This document shows positions 14,401-22,295 of a DNA stretch of 64,000 bases, piece by piece. How positions within the stretch are numbered: the first letter of the stretch is position 1; each line of letters begins with the position of its first letter. The stretch is from Ridgeia piscesae (Eukaryota; Annelida; Polychaeta; Sabellida; Siboglinidae), in the NCBI GenBank assembly GCA_025642075.2, contig JAODUO010001065.1, positions 141,001 to 205,000 on the forward strand. The letters are read 5' to 3'. A model generated the notes under the pieces. That model did not search any database. It worked only from the letters and a program-made list of their open reading frames with translations, and was not told the DNA's origin. Made by a program: the position numbers and the translations under genes.

Positions 14401-14967
14401 GTGTCATAAACTGTCATGTGATGTGCTGTGTGACTTGTGATGACACTAGTGTCATGAAGTGTCGTGTTATGTGCTGTGTAACTGTGATGACACTTGTGTC
14501 ATGGACGTGTCATGTGGTATGCTGTGTGACAGATGACACTGGTGTCATAAAGTGTCATTTATTGTGCTGTGTAACTGGTGACACTAATGTCATGAAGTGT
14601 CATGTGATGTGCTGTGCAATTGTGATGACACAAGTGTCATGCGATGTTCTGTATGACTGTGATGATGCTAGTGTCATAAGGTGTCGTGTGATATGCTGTG
14701 TAACTTGTGATGACACTAGTGTCATGAAGTGTCATGTGACATTGTGTGTGACAGGCACGACCGGCTGACTACTCCCCTGGCTACCTCAGCTCACAACTGC
14801 CTGTGTCCTTTCACAAGCACTGGAACTGTGACCCCTACAAGGAGTATGCCCAGTGGCTCGCTGCAGATGACGAGCCAGTAGACACTGATGATGGACCACA
14901 GGTAGTGGACACTGATGGTGGACCACAGCCAGTGGACGTTGATGGTGGACCACACCAGGAACTATGA
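2386..14967 (+). CDS. B3GLCT: Beta-1,3-glucosyltransferase (B3GLCT), 3' ten exons
   Basis: This gene encodes the ER enzyme that adds glucose to O-linked fucose on properly folded thrombospondin type 1 repeats. Ten exons (2386-2494, 3300-3430, 4365-4428, 6599-6718, 7556-7625, 8868-8981, 9347-9440, 11148-11270, 13305-13452, 14755-14967) join in one open frame of about 394 residues. The human protein is about 498 residues, so about 100 N-terminal residues, including any signal sequence, are missing. Recognised family landmarks are [41 protein letters not shown], the metal-binding DDD in [44 protein letters not shown] and SFHKHWN. The protein ends HQEL, where human ends REEL, consistent with retention in the ER lumen. 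Introns are filled by minisatellites. The product name rests on remembered family alignment, with no database search. Confidence 0.95.
2580..3225. repeat. T-rich minisatellite of about 37 bp in intron w1
   Basis: About 17 diverged copies built on TCTCCATTATCTTTCTTGTT. On the plus strand it is a long pyrimidine-rich tract just before the next acceptor at 3299. Several frames stay open through it, but the translations are simple repeats with no family signature. Confidence 0.85.
3300..3430 (+). CDS. B3GLCT: B3GLCT exon w2
   Basis: Acceptor TTCACAG, donor GTAAGT. Encodes [14 protein letters not shown], then IIHHFNF and YPDFAAGF, matching the conserved YPDFAAG block of the fringe/B3GLCT fold. 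Ends in phase 2. Confidence 0.95.
3431..4364. other. Intron w2, unique sequence
   Basis: Mostly non-repetitive AT-rich intron with a pyrimidine-containing acceptor region at its end (TTTCCACCAG at 4355-4364). No other gene or mobile element was recognised. Confidence 0.6.
4365..4428 (+). CDS. B3GLCT: B3GLCT exon w3
   Basis: A small 64-bp exon reading [20 protein letters not shown], then YE. It matches the family stretch ending SDFTIDLKHE. Donor GTGGGT; enters at phase 2 and ends in phase 0. Confidence 0.92.
4600..6560. repeat. 61-bp minisatellite in intron w3
   Basis: About 32 copies of a 61-bp unit containing GGTAGAATGTGTGGGAGTTG. Left copies differ (TCATGGCAACAGTGTTTCC) from the homogenised central copies (TTAGGGAGACAGTGTTTAC), and right copies diverge again near 6350-6545. 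It ends about 40 bp before the exon w4 acceptor and is not clearly exon-derived. Confidence 0.95.
6599..6718 (+). CDS. B3GLCT: B3GLCT exon w4
   Basis: Exon of 120 bp, acceptor TTTCAG, donor GTGAGT, phase 0 to phase 0. Starts [20 protein letters not shown] and includes the cysteine-bearing [12 protein letters not shown] segment, matching the family block LYIWDKGGGPPLT followed by CATTF. Confidence 0.95.
6770..7235. repeat. 17-bp minisatellite, CTCTCCATCGCAGACAC type
   Basis: About 25 copies of a 17-bp unit with variants (ATTACAGACAC, ATCACAGACAC), beginning about 50 bp after the exon w4 donor. Every unit carries CAG in a pyrimidine context, so it forms a series of weak acceptor look-alikes. 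Open frames across it are repeat artefacts. Confidence 0.9.
7556..7625 (+). CDS. B3GLCT: B3GLCT exon w5 with a GC donor
   Basis: Reads [20 protein letters not shown], then KTR. The frame continues correctly into exon w6 (R-VPFVLKTW) only if splicing occurs at CCCGAG|GCAAGA, a non-canonical but well-known GC-AG intron with a strong AG|GCAAG context. Ends in phase 1. Confidence 0.9.
7780..8365 (+). mobile_element. LINE 3' fragment (CR1/L2-like), decayed
   Basis: Plus-strand frames with at least one frameshift give a weak LINE reverse transcriptase C-terminal signature: QSKLFYV, then [20 protein letters not shown] and a stop at about 8092. This is followed by an AT-rich 3' UTR and a (TGT)n tract at 8320-8344 leading to AAATAAAC and ATTTATTCATTCA, a LINE-style tail. 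It sits in B3GLCT intron w5 in the sense orientation. The family assignment is tentative. Confidence 0.65.
8530..8865. repeat. GT-rich minisatellite abutting the exon w6 acceptor
   Basis: Diverged units of roughly 20-40 bp around GTGTGTTGTCATAGGTGTG. Units contain CATAG or TGTAG, and the array runs directly into the genuine acceptor TTGAATAG at 8867. Confidence 0.8.
8868..8981 (+). CDS. B3GLCT: B3GLCT exon w6
   Basis: Encodes [20 protein letters not shown], then [18 protein letters not shown]. It corresponds to the start of the catalytic glycosyltransferase domain (KTW, IEYYS, IPT.DLGIPNT). Phase 1 in and phase 1 out, donor GTGAGT. Confidence 0.97.
8985..9180. repeat. ACCTT-rich simple repeat after exon w6
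   Basis: Degenerate TACCTTACCTTACC and ACCTTACC tracts immediately downstream of the exon w6 donor, grading into unique sequence. Low complexity only. Confidence 0.6.
9347..9440 (+). CDS. B3GLCT: B3GLCT exon w7 (DDD metal-binding motif)
   Basis: Encodes [20 protein letters not shown], then [11 protein letters not shown]. The three Asp codons lie at 9421-9429 and correspond to the DxD-type motif that binds Mn2+ and UDP-glucose in this family. Acceptor GTGTAG, donor GTAGGC, ends in phase 2. Confidence 0.97.
9450..9693. repeat. (CTGTG)n followed by a 10-bp ACTGTAATGC array
   Basis: Two simple arrays back to back just after the exon w7 donor: a pentamer tract at about 9451-9570 and eleven to twelve copies of a 10-mer at about 9575-9693. 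They share the ACTG core, so the second may have arisen from the first. Confidence 0.95.
9755..11147. repeat. 31-bp acceptor-type minisatellite feeding exon w8
   Basis: About 45 copies of a 31-bp unit. Each carries GACATGTTCAG|TGT, the same sequence as the true acceptor and first bases of exon w8 (GACATGTTCAG|TGTGCCG). The rest of the unit is AAGATCAATGTTCATGT. The left copies are more diverged (GTGATATGTTCAGTGTGATA), and copies close to the exon are nearly identical. Confidence 0.95.
11148..11270 (+). CDS. B3GLCT: B3GLCT exon w8
   Basis: Encodes [20 protein letters not shown], then ERYGYAV and a [12 protein letters not shown] tail. LGERYGY and ITGGGG are family hallmarks near the nucleotide-sugar site. 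Phase 2 in and phase 2 out, donor GTAAGT. It is flanked on both sides by arrays copied from its own borders. Confidence 0.97.
11271..11665. repeat. Donor-type minisatellite derived from the exon w8 3' end
   Basis: About 12 units of roughly 31 bp. Each repeats the exon's last codons plus donor, for example ACTACATCACAGGGG...GGGGGTAAGTCACA. Compare the genuine border GACTACATCACAGGGGGCGG followed by GGG|GTAAGTCACA. Most copies keep a strong GTAAGT donor. Confidence 0.93.
11770..12115 (-). mobile_element. tRNA-derived SINE
   Basis: Read on the minus strand it begins with a tRNA-like head: box A-like GTGGCTCAGGGGTAGAGC, and box B GGTTCGAATCC at about 12030-12040. A body follows, with a tail containing AAGCGCTTTGAACGG and GCGCTATATAAGAAC. 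Related bodies occur at 22335-22430, 32255-32440 and 49545-49755, all in the same orientation. It lies in B3GLCT intron w8. Confidence 0.8.
12116..12632. other. Intron w8, unique sequence
   Basis: AT-rich intron sequence with no recognised gene, array or mobile element. It lies between the SINE and the MITE. Confidence 0.5.
12633..13087. mobile_element. MITE with inverted repeats of about 54 bp and TTAA flanks
   Basis: The left end, TTAAAGCGACATGATC...ATCATGTTA (12633-12686), and right end (13033-13087) are near-perfect inverted complements: both contain GTGGCTTTTT..., ATTTTTATTGCAAAATCATG or its complement. Each end starts with TTAA, so the insertion can be read as a TTAA target duplication around AGCGACATG...CATGTCGCT. 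No transposase is encoded in the 0.45 kb. TTAA targets are typical of piggyBac-type elements, but the ends do not show the usual piggyBac CCC start. Confidence 0.85.
13305..13452 (+). CDS. B3GLCT: B3GLCT exon w9 (DDM acidic motif)
   Basis: Encodes [20 protein letters not shown], then [13 protein letters not shown] and [16 protein letters not shown] is the conserved acidic motif expected to hold the catalytic residue, and the C.C pair is also conserved. Phase 2 in, phase 0 out, donor GTAGGC. Confidence 0.97.
13453..14140. other. Intron w9, unique part
   Basis: Non-repetitive intron before the 48-bp array. No exon that would fit the frame between w9 and w10, and no mobile element, was recognised. 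Confidence 0.5.
14141..14753. repeat. 48-bp minisatellite with palindromic core
   Basis: About 13 copies of a 48-bp unit containing ATGACACTAGTGTCAT, a perfect 16-bp palindrome, plus GAAGTGTCATGTGAT. Some copies read GTGTGACAGATGACACTGG, resembling the final acceptor GTGTGACAG|GCACG at 14754. It ends at exon w10. The repeated palindromes could form cruciforms. Confidence 0.95.
14755..14967 (+). CDS. B3GLCT: B3GLCT terminal exon w10, ER tail HQEL
   Basis: Encodes [20 protein letters not shown], then [20 protein letters not shown], three 9-residue acidic repeats ([27 protein letters not shown]) and QEL-stop at 14965-14967. DYS.GYLS.Q.P.SFHKHWN matches the family C-terminus. The last four residues, HQEL, resemble a KDEL-type retrieval signal. 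The 27-bp coding repeat is an unusual insertion before that signal. Confidence 0.97.
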   Translation, partial: ARPADYSPGYLSSQLPVSFHKHWNCDPYKEYAQWLAADDEPVDTDDGPQVVDTDGGPQPVDVDGGPHQEL

Positions 14968-15250
14968 GTGTCCTTGAGTAGACGCCACGGGAGCCATCTT
15001 GTCATATTCACATATTCGCAAATTGTACACATTTTCCTGTTTTGTAAATACTACGTTGAACAGTAAAATTGCTGTCGTTCTGTGAATTTTTCTGTCACAC
15101 GTCACAAGTTGGTCCCGCATCTGTGACTGGTTAAGCAGACTGTTACAATCACTTGCCATTTTACACTCATTGTCAGATGTGTTACAATCACACCAACTTG
15201 TTACTTGTGCATTGTACGGGACCAACTGCTGTTTACACCAGATGGTGTGT
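14968..15250 (+). other. Probable B3GLCT 3' UTR
   Basis: Sequence directly after the stop, without other coding features. A clear AATAAA was not found close by, and ACAGTAAAATTG near 15060 is only a weak candidate. The 3' end of the transcript is therefore unknown. Confidence 0.5.
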
Positions 15251-15254
15251 TCAT

Positions 15255-15990
15255 TACACAATGTTTACACTGTACAATATGTTCAGTGTGTGTTGTTTAC
15301 ACTGTACAGTATGTTCAGTGTGTTCTGTTTACACCAGACAGTGTGATCAGTGTGTTCTGTTTACACCAGACAGTATGATCAGTGTGTTCTGTTTACACCA
15401 GACAGTGTGATCAGTGTGTTCTGTTTACACCAGACAGTGTGATCAGTGTGTTCTGTTTACACCAGACAGTGTGATCAGTGTGTCCTGTTTACACCAGACA
15501 GTGTGATCAGTGTGTCCTGTTTACACCAGACAGTGTGTTCAGTGTGTTCTGTTTACACCAGACAGTGTGTTCAGTGTGTTCTGTTTACACCAGACAGTGT
15601 GTTCAGTGTATTCTGTTTACACCAGACAGTGTGTTCAGTGTGTTCTGTTTACACCAGTGTGTTCAGTGTGTTCTGTTTACACCAGACAGTGTGATCAGTG
15701 TGTTCTGTTTACACCAGACAGTGTGATCAGTGTGTTCTGTTTACACCAGACAGTGTGATCAATGTGTTCTGTTTACACCAGACAGTGTGATCAGTGTGTT
15801 CTGTTTACACCAGACTGTGATCAGTGTGTTCTGTTTACACCAGACAGTGTGATCAGCGTGTTCTGTTTACACCAGACAGTGTGATCAGCGTGTTCTGTTT
15901 ACACCAGACAGTGTGATCAGCGTGTTCTGTTTACACCAGACAGTGTGATCAGCGTGTTCTGTTTACACCAGATAGTGTGATCGGTGTGTT
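15255..15990. repeat. 32-bp minisatellite downstream of B3GLCT
   Basis: About 22 copies of a 32-bp unit, TGTTTACACCAGACAGTGTG with TTCAGTGTGTTC or ATCAGTGTGTTC. Blocks of copies share variants (ATCAGCG at the right end, TTCAGTG in the middle), a pattern of local homogenisation. Frames through it are open but meaningless. Confidence 0.95.
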
Positions 15991-16790
15991 GCTTTATTGG
16001 GATTTTTACATCTGAATGATACACATGTAATGTTAACAAGACAAGAACTTGATGATGTTTGTATATTTTTATCTTTCTTACAACTGAAACAAATTAAGTA
16101 ATCAGTCATACTTGATGTAACTGAAACCTTAAATTGTTAATTTGTCTGTCGTAATATTCTGAAATTTAATTGGACGTACCTGTGAATGTGAGTAGTCATG
16201 AATGTCTACCGGTAATCAACCAACTGAGTGTAATTGTACAATGAACAGAAGAAATGTCACATGACCATACTACATGTCACATGACCATATCACATGCTGC
16301 CACCAAAGATGGGTGATATTTTATTATCGTTACACAAAGGCAAGCTGAATGTCACACTAGAGCCAAAATGTTGTCAATAAGAAGGAAGTTCTGTCAATAA
16401 TTATGTAGAAGTTTGCTTGAATGTGGGTGGTAGGAAATGATGACATTAGATGTCACTTATTGCTGTCTGCTTTTGGGTGTCTGTGTTTGCTGGTTTTGTG
16501 AACACAAATGGTAATATTTATATTATATCGGAGTTTGGGGGAGTGTCAACACAATATTTATGTCTTGATGGTGTTCAATGATTTATGTTGTAATTACCTA
16601 CTGGTACTGTGGTGTGAATGTTATCAACTCGCAATTGCACGGATTATGAACTCAATATAGAGTGGCAGAATGTATAGTTTAAACTCCTTCCATTGATCTA
16701 CAACCTGCTGCCTGATTTATGCAAATTATTTACATAGTTTGTCTTAATTATTCAGAGAAAATGTAAAAAAAAATTATTGACTCTGACATC
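15991..16790. other. Intergenic unique sequence
   Basis: AT-rich sequence between the B3GLCT tail array and a SINE remnant. No gene recognised. ACATGACCATACTACATGTC and ACATGACCATATCACATG near 16260-16300 are a short local duplication. Confidence 0.5.
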
Positions 16791-16794
16791 TAGT

Positions 16795-16910
16795 CATAAT
16801 TTTAGCATAACTTAGCCACATTTTCGCAAGAACAACACCTGCATTAGCCCAAGTTTGGGCTGTTTGGAGGAAACCATCAGAGACCTGAGTTACTTGATCT
16901 ACTGAGTGAA
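16795..16910. mobile_element. SINE tail remnant
   Basis: The segment AGTTTGGGCTGTTTGGAGG with flanking ACCATCAGAGACCTGAG closely matches the tail of the tRNA-headed element at 54935-55235 (AATTTGGGCTGTTTGGAGG, CCACCTGAGACCTAAG). No tRNA head was found here, so this is a 5'-truncated copy. Confidence 0.6.
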
Positions 16911-16984
16911 GTAAACCTTTTCAACAGTTGTAATTAAAGTGCACTCTTATTAAACAAACTGTAGATTTATATATCAACAAATTA

Positions 16985-18340
16985 TATTCCTGGTGGGCTC
17001 AGTTAATTATGTTGGGACGTACTTCTGATGGGCTCAGTTAATTATGGTGGGACCTACTTCTGGTGGGCTCAGTTAATTATGGTGGGACCTACTTCTGATG
17101 GGCTCAGTTAATTATGGTGGGACCTACTTCTGGTGGGCTCAGTTAATTATGGTGGGACCTACTTCTGGTGGGCTCAGTTAATTATGGTGGGACCTACTTC
17201 TGGTGGGCTCAGTTAATTATGGTGGGACCTACTTCTGGTGGGCTCAGTTAATTATGGTGGGACCTACTTCTGGTGGGCTCAGTTAATTATGGTGGGACCT
17301 ACTTCTGGTGGGCTCAGTTAACTATGGTGGGACCTACTTCTGGTGGGCTCAGTTAATTATGGTGGGACCTATATCTGGTGGGCTCAGTTAATTATGGTGG
17401 GACCTACTTCTGGTGGGCTCAGTTAATTATGGTGGGACCTACTTCTGGTGGGCTCAGTTAACTATGGTGGGACCTATTTCTGGTAGGCTCAGTTAATTAT
17501 GGTGGGACCTATTTATGGTGGGCTCAGTTAATTATGGTGGGACCTATTTCTGGTGGGCTCAGTTAATTATGGTGGGACCTATTTCTGGTAGGCTCAGTTA
17601 ATTATGGTGGGACCCATTTCTGGTGGGCTCTGTTAATTATGGTGGGACCTATTTCTGGTAGGCTCAGTTAATTATGGTGGGACCTATTTCTGGTGGGCTC
17701 AGTTATTTATGGTGGGACCTATTTCTGGTGGGCTCAGTTAATTATGGTGGGACCTATTTCTGGTGGGCTCAGTTAATTATGGTGGGACCTATTTCTGGTA
17801 GGCTCAGTTACTTATGGTGGGACCTATTTCTGGTGGGCTCAGTTAATTATGGTGGGACCTATTTCTGGTGGGCTCAGTTAATTATGGTGGGACCTATTTC
17901 TGGTAGGGGTCAGTTACTTATGGTGGGACCTATTTCTGGTGGGCTCAGTTAATTATGGTGGGACCTATTTCTGGTGGGCTCAGTTAATTATGGTGGGACC
18001 TATTTCTGGTAGGCTCAGTTACTTATGGTGGGACCTATTTCTGGTGGGCTCAGTTAATTATGGTGGGACCTATTTCTGGTGGGCTCAGTTAATTATGGTG
18101 GGACCTATTTCTGGTAGGCTCAGTTACTTATGGTGGGACCTATTTCTGGTAGGCTCAGTTAATTATGGTGGGACCTATTTCTGGTAGGCTCAGTTACTTA
18201 TGGTGGGACCTATTTCTGGTGGGCTCAGTTAATTATGGTGGGACCTATTTCTGGTGGGCTCAGTTAATTATGGTGGGACCTATTTCTGGTGGGCTCAGTT
18301 ACTTATGGTGGGATCTATTTCTGGTGGGCTCAGTTGATTG
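16985..18340. repeat. 35-bp intergenic minisatellite
   Basis: About 38 copies of a 35-bp unit containing GGTGGGCTCAGTTAATTATG. Left copies carry CTACTTCTGG and right copies CTATTTCTGG. On the right a higher-order alternation of GGTGGGCTCAGTTAATTA and GGTAGGCTCAGTTACTTA types suggests a 70-105-bp unit was itself duplicated. Confidence 0.95.
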
Positions 18341-18349
18341 AGGGGGGGT

Positions 18350-18515
18350 ATTAAACCATATACCATAATGATGACCATATCCATAATGATGACCATCTAC
18401 CATAATGATGACCATATCCATACTTATGACCATCTACCATAATGATGACCATATACCATAACGATGACCACATCCATAATTATGACCATATACCATAATG
18501 ATGACCATATACCAC
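18350..18515. repeat. Short ACCATAATGATG repeat
   Basis: About seven diverged units of roughly 22 bp built on CCATAATGATGACCATATA, directly after the 35-bp array. Confidence 0.85.
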
Positions 18516-21180
18516 AATTTGGAGCAGTCAATGGTAATTTCATGTTATCTGACTATCAGGTGTTAATGAATAATACAGATTAGTGTGTAGACTGATATGC
18601 CGGTGAATATTAATATTCTTAATGAAACAGCAAGACTCCCTAAAAACTAGCAAGAACCTTTTGCAGTTTAACTCTACATTCCTGATCAGTAATAACAAGT
18701 GATGGTGTAAAACTGTACATGTGCTACTTTGTGCTGTGGTTTTAAACTTGAGATTTGGATCACCTGTGGCCAAATCGTAAGCACGGTTGTGGTGGAGGAA
18801 TGGTGTGTTTGTCTAATAGAGGGTCATAATTACTGGGATTTATGCCAGCAGGTGTTGTATATTGGGTATACTTATGTGTTCATTGGCACATTTCTGCTGA
18901 AGAAAATTGTTCACCAAAGTAATACATTAATCACAAAATAAGGTTACTTTTTGCAGAACTGCCAGATCACGTTCACATCTATAGTTACTTCTATGTTATT
19001 TTACATTGGGTACGTGAAAACGTATGTATATGCAATATACAAATATAAAATATACAAATGTATGTCATAGTTTATGCCTTTTTGAAGTGACTTTATTGGT
19101 GCAAATGTGCTTGTGTTTTAGATGTGCAGTAATAAACGTTGTTAGCACATGCCTACTGTCCTGTGTGAGCATCCATTGCCCTGAACATTGTATAATGCCA
19201 GCAGTTGGTATTTTAGTTGGCAGCTCAGCAAGTTCGATGTTTCTGGACGTATCCAAGACACAGCTGCTCGCAAATAATGAAACGAGACCACATGCTCAGA
19301 ACAGCACATGAATAACCTCAAAATCAAACCAGTACAATGTGTGCACTTCGACCCTAAATAACCAATGGTCTCTCGGACACACAACACTCCCTCCTAATTG
19401 TCACCGACACTGTTATTCTGTGTGGTTGCACATCTCTTCCAAGTTTCTAGGTGCTGGTGAAACTTGAATATTCAAAATGATTTATTGTGATGTTTTAAGC
19501 ATGTAGGATTTTTTGACATCATGTCTGCATATTTTTATGTTATCACATTGTGACAATTGTAGTAACTGTTTCCAGTTCACCTCGACCTACTTCTGCGTGT
19601 CATGTGGATGAGCATTCATACTGACATCGACTTCAAAAACATATATACAGTCTTAGTCTTGCAATGTTATGACTGTTCAACAGCAAGAAATAGAACCGTA
19701 AATAGAACCAACGAATTCAACGGGTTCGACTGTATTATATAAAAAATTCAGGACATCTTTTCTAACTATTTTTAAGAATGTCATTTCCATATGTTATAAT
19801 GCCATTCATTGTGGGATTTAAACAATGGAATTGGGCCTGTTTTGAATACAATCACATAACTTGCTGTATGAAAACTACAATTCATCCAGGCAAGCAGCAA
19901 TACTGTACCCTGCCTGATTGTGTCTGAACACTTTGGAAGTGACCCATAAAATTATAGCAGTTAACTTTGCCAGTAACTACTGTATCAGTCGTGGGAACAG
20001 CGCAAATACCCGCCCTAATTTGAAGATGGTTATGCAACTGGTGGGAATCCCAATATATATATATATGTATATATAATATATATATATATATATAAACATT
20101 GCATGTAACACAAGCAGCAGTGGCTGAAATCAACCAAAATTATATCACAAAGCTGGGTTCTGACTTCACTTCTTGTGGGCGTGGTTGACGTCAGAAGAGG
20201 AGTTTTTATAGGGATGGCCCAGAGGTAGAGATGAGCTGGTATTGATGTAGTCAGCTGCAGAGACCCTGGCGTGTGATGATGTGCAAAGCGAGAAGTGTGG
20301 ATTGGGCCCTTAATGAAGTCAGGTATTACTTGTAACGATGGTCTTACGTCTCAGATGAGAGAATGATATACGATCTCGGTCAATGCAGTATACATATTTT
20401 ATTTGTTTTCCATCTTGTATCACTTTGTCGTAGCCATCATCAGTTGTACACAAATAAATTGAAAACATCGATATAAAAATAATATTCATACTTGTATATG
20501 TAAGTGGCGTCTATTCCTTGCCTCAAGTTCTAACACAACCCAAATTGTACATGTATATAAATCAACACTAAAGTCGTCCAATGACATTTCTCCTGATGTC
20601 ATTAAAATGCAGGTGATACACGTGGCATTATAAGGCCTGGTACATCTTGTTAATACATTATCACGTTTGCTACAAACACTTGGGTAAGTAATAACAGAAT
20701 ACAGAAACCTTCCACCGGCACATACATCATACATGACAGTTGCTACACAGTTGGCAGTGATGTGGGCAGTCTGACTGGTCACATGACAGTCACATGACCA
20801 TTTACATCCTGACTCCAAAGAAGTCGTGCATAAGAAGTCAGGAATTACAAGTTATTGAACACCAGCACCTCGTTGCTATACCATGTAGATGTAGCTGCAT
20901 CTTCAAGTGTTTAACACCTCCAAAAGTCTATTAAGAATGTTCTCTAATATTTTTGTTTTCACCAAACTAGCCTGTAATTCAACACAGACAGAATGGACTG
21001 TGTTTATCGTACAGTCATACAATTTCACTGCCAAATAATTAGCTCCTAACGACGTCTGAAAAAGTTTTGTTATTTCATATTGAATTTGTCACATTTGTCA
21101 ATTTCAAAGTACTCGCACACACATACAAACACTCTAACACACATGCACATATCCCAAAAAAGAAGTCTTGCACAAGATAT
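18516..21180. other. Intergenic region between convergent genes
   Basis: Non-coding as far as I can read, AT-rich, with a (TA)n tract at about 20052-20093 (ATATATATATGTATATATAA). No gene, RNA gene or well-preserved mobile element was recognised. The 3' UTR of the minus-strand ABR/BCR gene probably ends in here, but I could not place its polyadenylation site. Confidence 0.45.
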
Positions 21181-21181
21181 T

Positions 21182-22130
21182 GGGAAACGTGATGACATCT
21201 TGATTCCAAAGTCGCACCCCTTGGCCCTCATGTTGTTATTATGACCCCCTACATCTTGATTCCAAAGTCGCACCCTTTGGCCCTCAGGTTGTTACTATGA
21301 CCCCTACATCTTGATTCCAAAGTCACACCGTTTGACCCTCTGGTTGTTACTATGACCCCCTACATCTTGATTTCAAAGTCACACCCTTTGGCCCTCTGGT
21401 TGTTACTATGATCCCCTACATCTTGATTCCAAAGTCACACCCTTTGGCCCTCTGGTTGTTACTATGACCCCCTACATCTTGATTTCAAAGTCACACCCTT
21501 TGGCCCTCTGGTTGTTACTATGACCCCCTACATCTTGATTCCAAAGTCACACCCTTTGGCCCTCTGGTTGTTACTATGATCCCCTACATCTTGATTCCAA
21601 AGTCACACCCTTTGGCCCTCTGGCTGTTACCATAACCCCCTACATCTTGATTCCAAAGTCACACCCTTTGGCCCTCTGGTTGTTACTATGACCCCCTACA
21701 TCTTGATTCCAAAGTCACACCCTTTGGCCCTCTGGTTGTTACTATGACCCCCTACATCTTGATTCCAAAGTCACACCCTTTGGCCCTCTGGTTGTTACTA
21801 TGATCCCCTACATCTTGATTCCAAAGTCATACCCCTTGGCCTTCAGAATGTTATTATTACCCCCTACATCTTGATTCCAAAGTCCCACCACTTGGCCCTC
21901 AGGTTGTTATTATTACCCTACATCTCGATTCCAAAGTCGCACCACTTGGCCTTCAGAATGTTATTATTACCCTACATCTTGATTCCAAAGTTCCACCACT
22001 TGGCCCTCAGGTTGTTATTATTACCCTACATCTCGATTCCAAAGTCGCACCACTTGGCCTTCAGAATGTTATTATTACCCCCTACATCTTGATTCCAAAG
22101 TCGCGCCCCTTGGCCCTCAGGGTGAGGAAG
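21182..22130. repeat. 56-bp array copied from the ABR/BCR C-terminus and stop
   Basis: About 16 units of about 56 bp, containing TACATCTTGATTCCAAAGTC and CACCCTTTGGCCCTC. On the minus strand these are copies of the last codons of the gene: R-A-K-G-x-D-F-G-I-K-M followed by TAG. The first copy (22082-22130) is the actual end of the coding sequence. Copies at 21840-22080 differ (CAGAATGTTATTATTACC, 50-55 bp). Confidence 0.93.
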
Positions 22131-22295
22131 TAGTGCAGAATGCTGGTCTGCATCATGACGTCCCTAGTGCCCTCGTAGAACAGGTCAACACTGACCACTG
22201 ATGTCTGTGTCTTGGCCGCTGGCTTGAGCAGCGTTGGCCCAAACACAGTGGACAGGTTGTTGATGGACATCTTGTTCTCTGCAGTCTGGCTCACC
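22082..22295 (-). CDS. ABR/BCR: ABR/BCR exon a22, RhoGAP end and stop
   Basis: Acceptor ATTGCAG on the minus strand. Reads VSQTAENKMSINNLSTVFGP, then TLLKP and DVMMQTSILHYFLTL, ending RAKGRDFGIKM-stop. The Asn of INNLSTVFGPTLL is the conserved RhoGAP residue that contacts the GTPase. Vertebrate ABR/BCR continue to a tail ending in STDV/STEV, which is absent; the last 12 codons and stop lie inside the first unit of the 56-bp array. It requires a phase-2 upstream exon. Confidence 0.95.
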
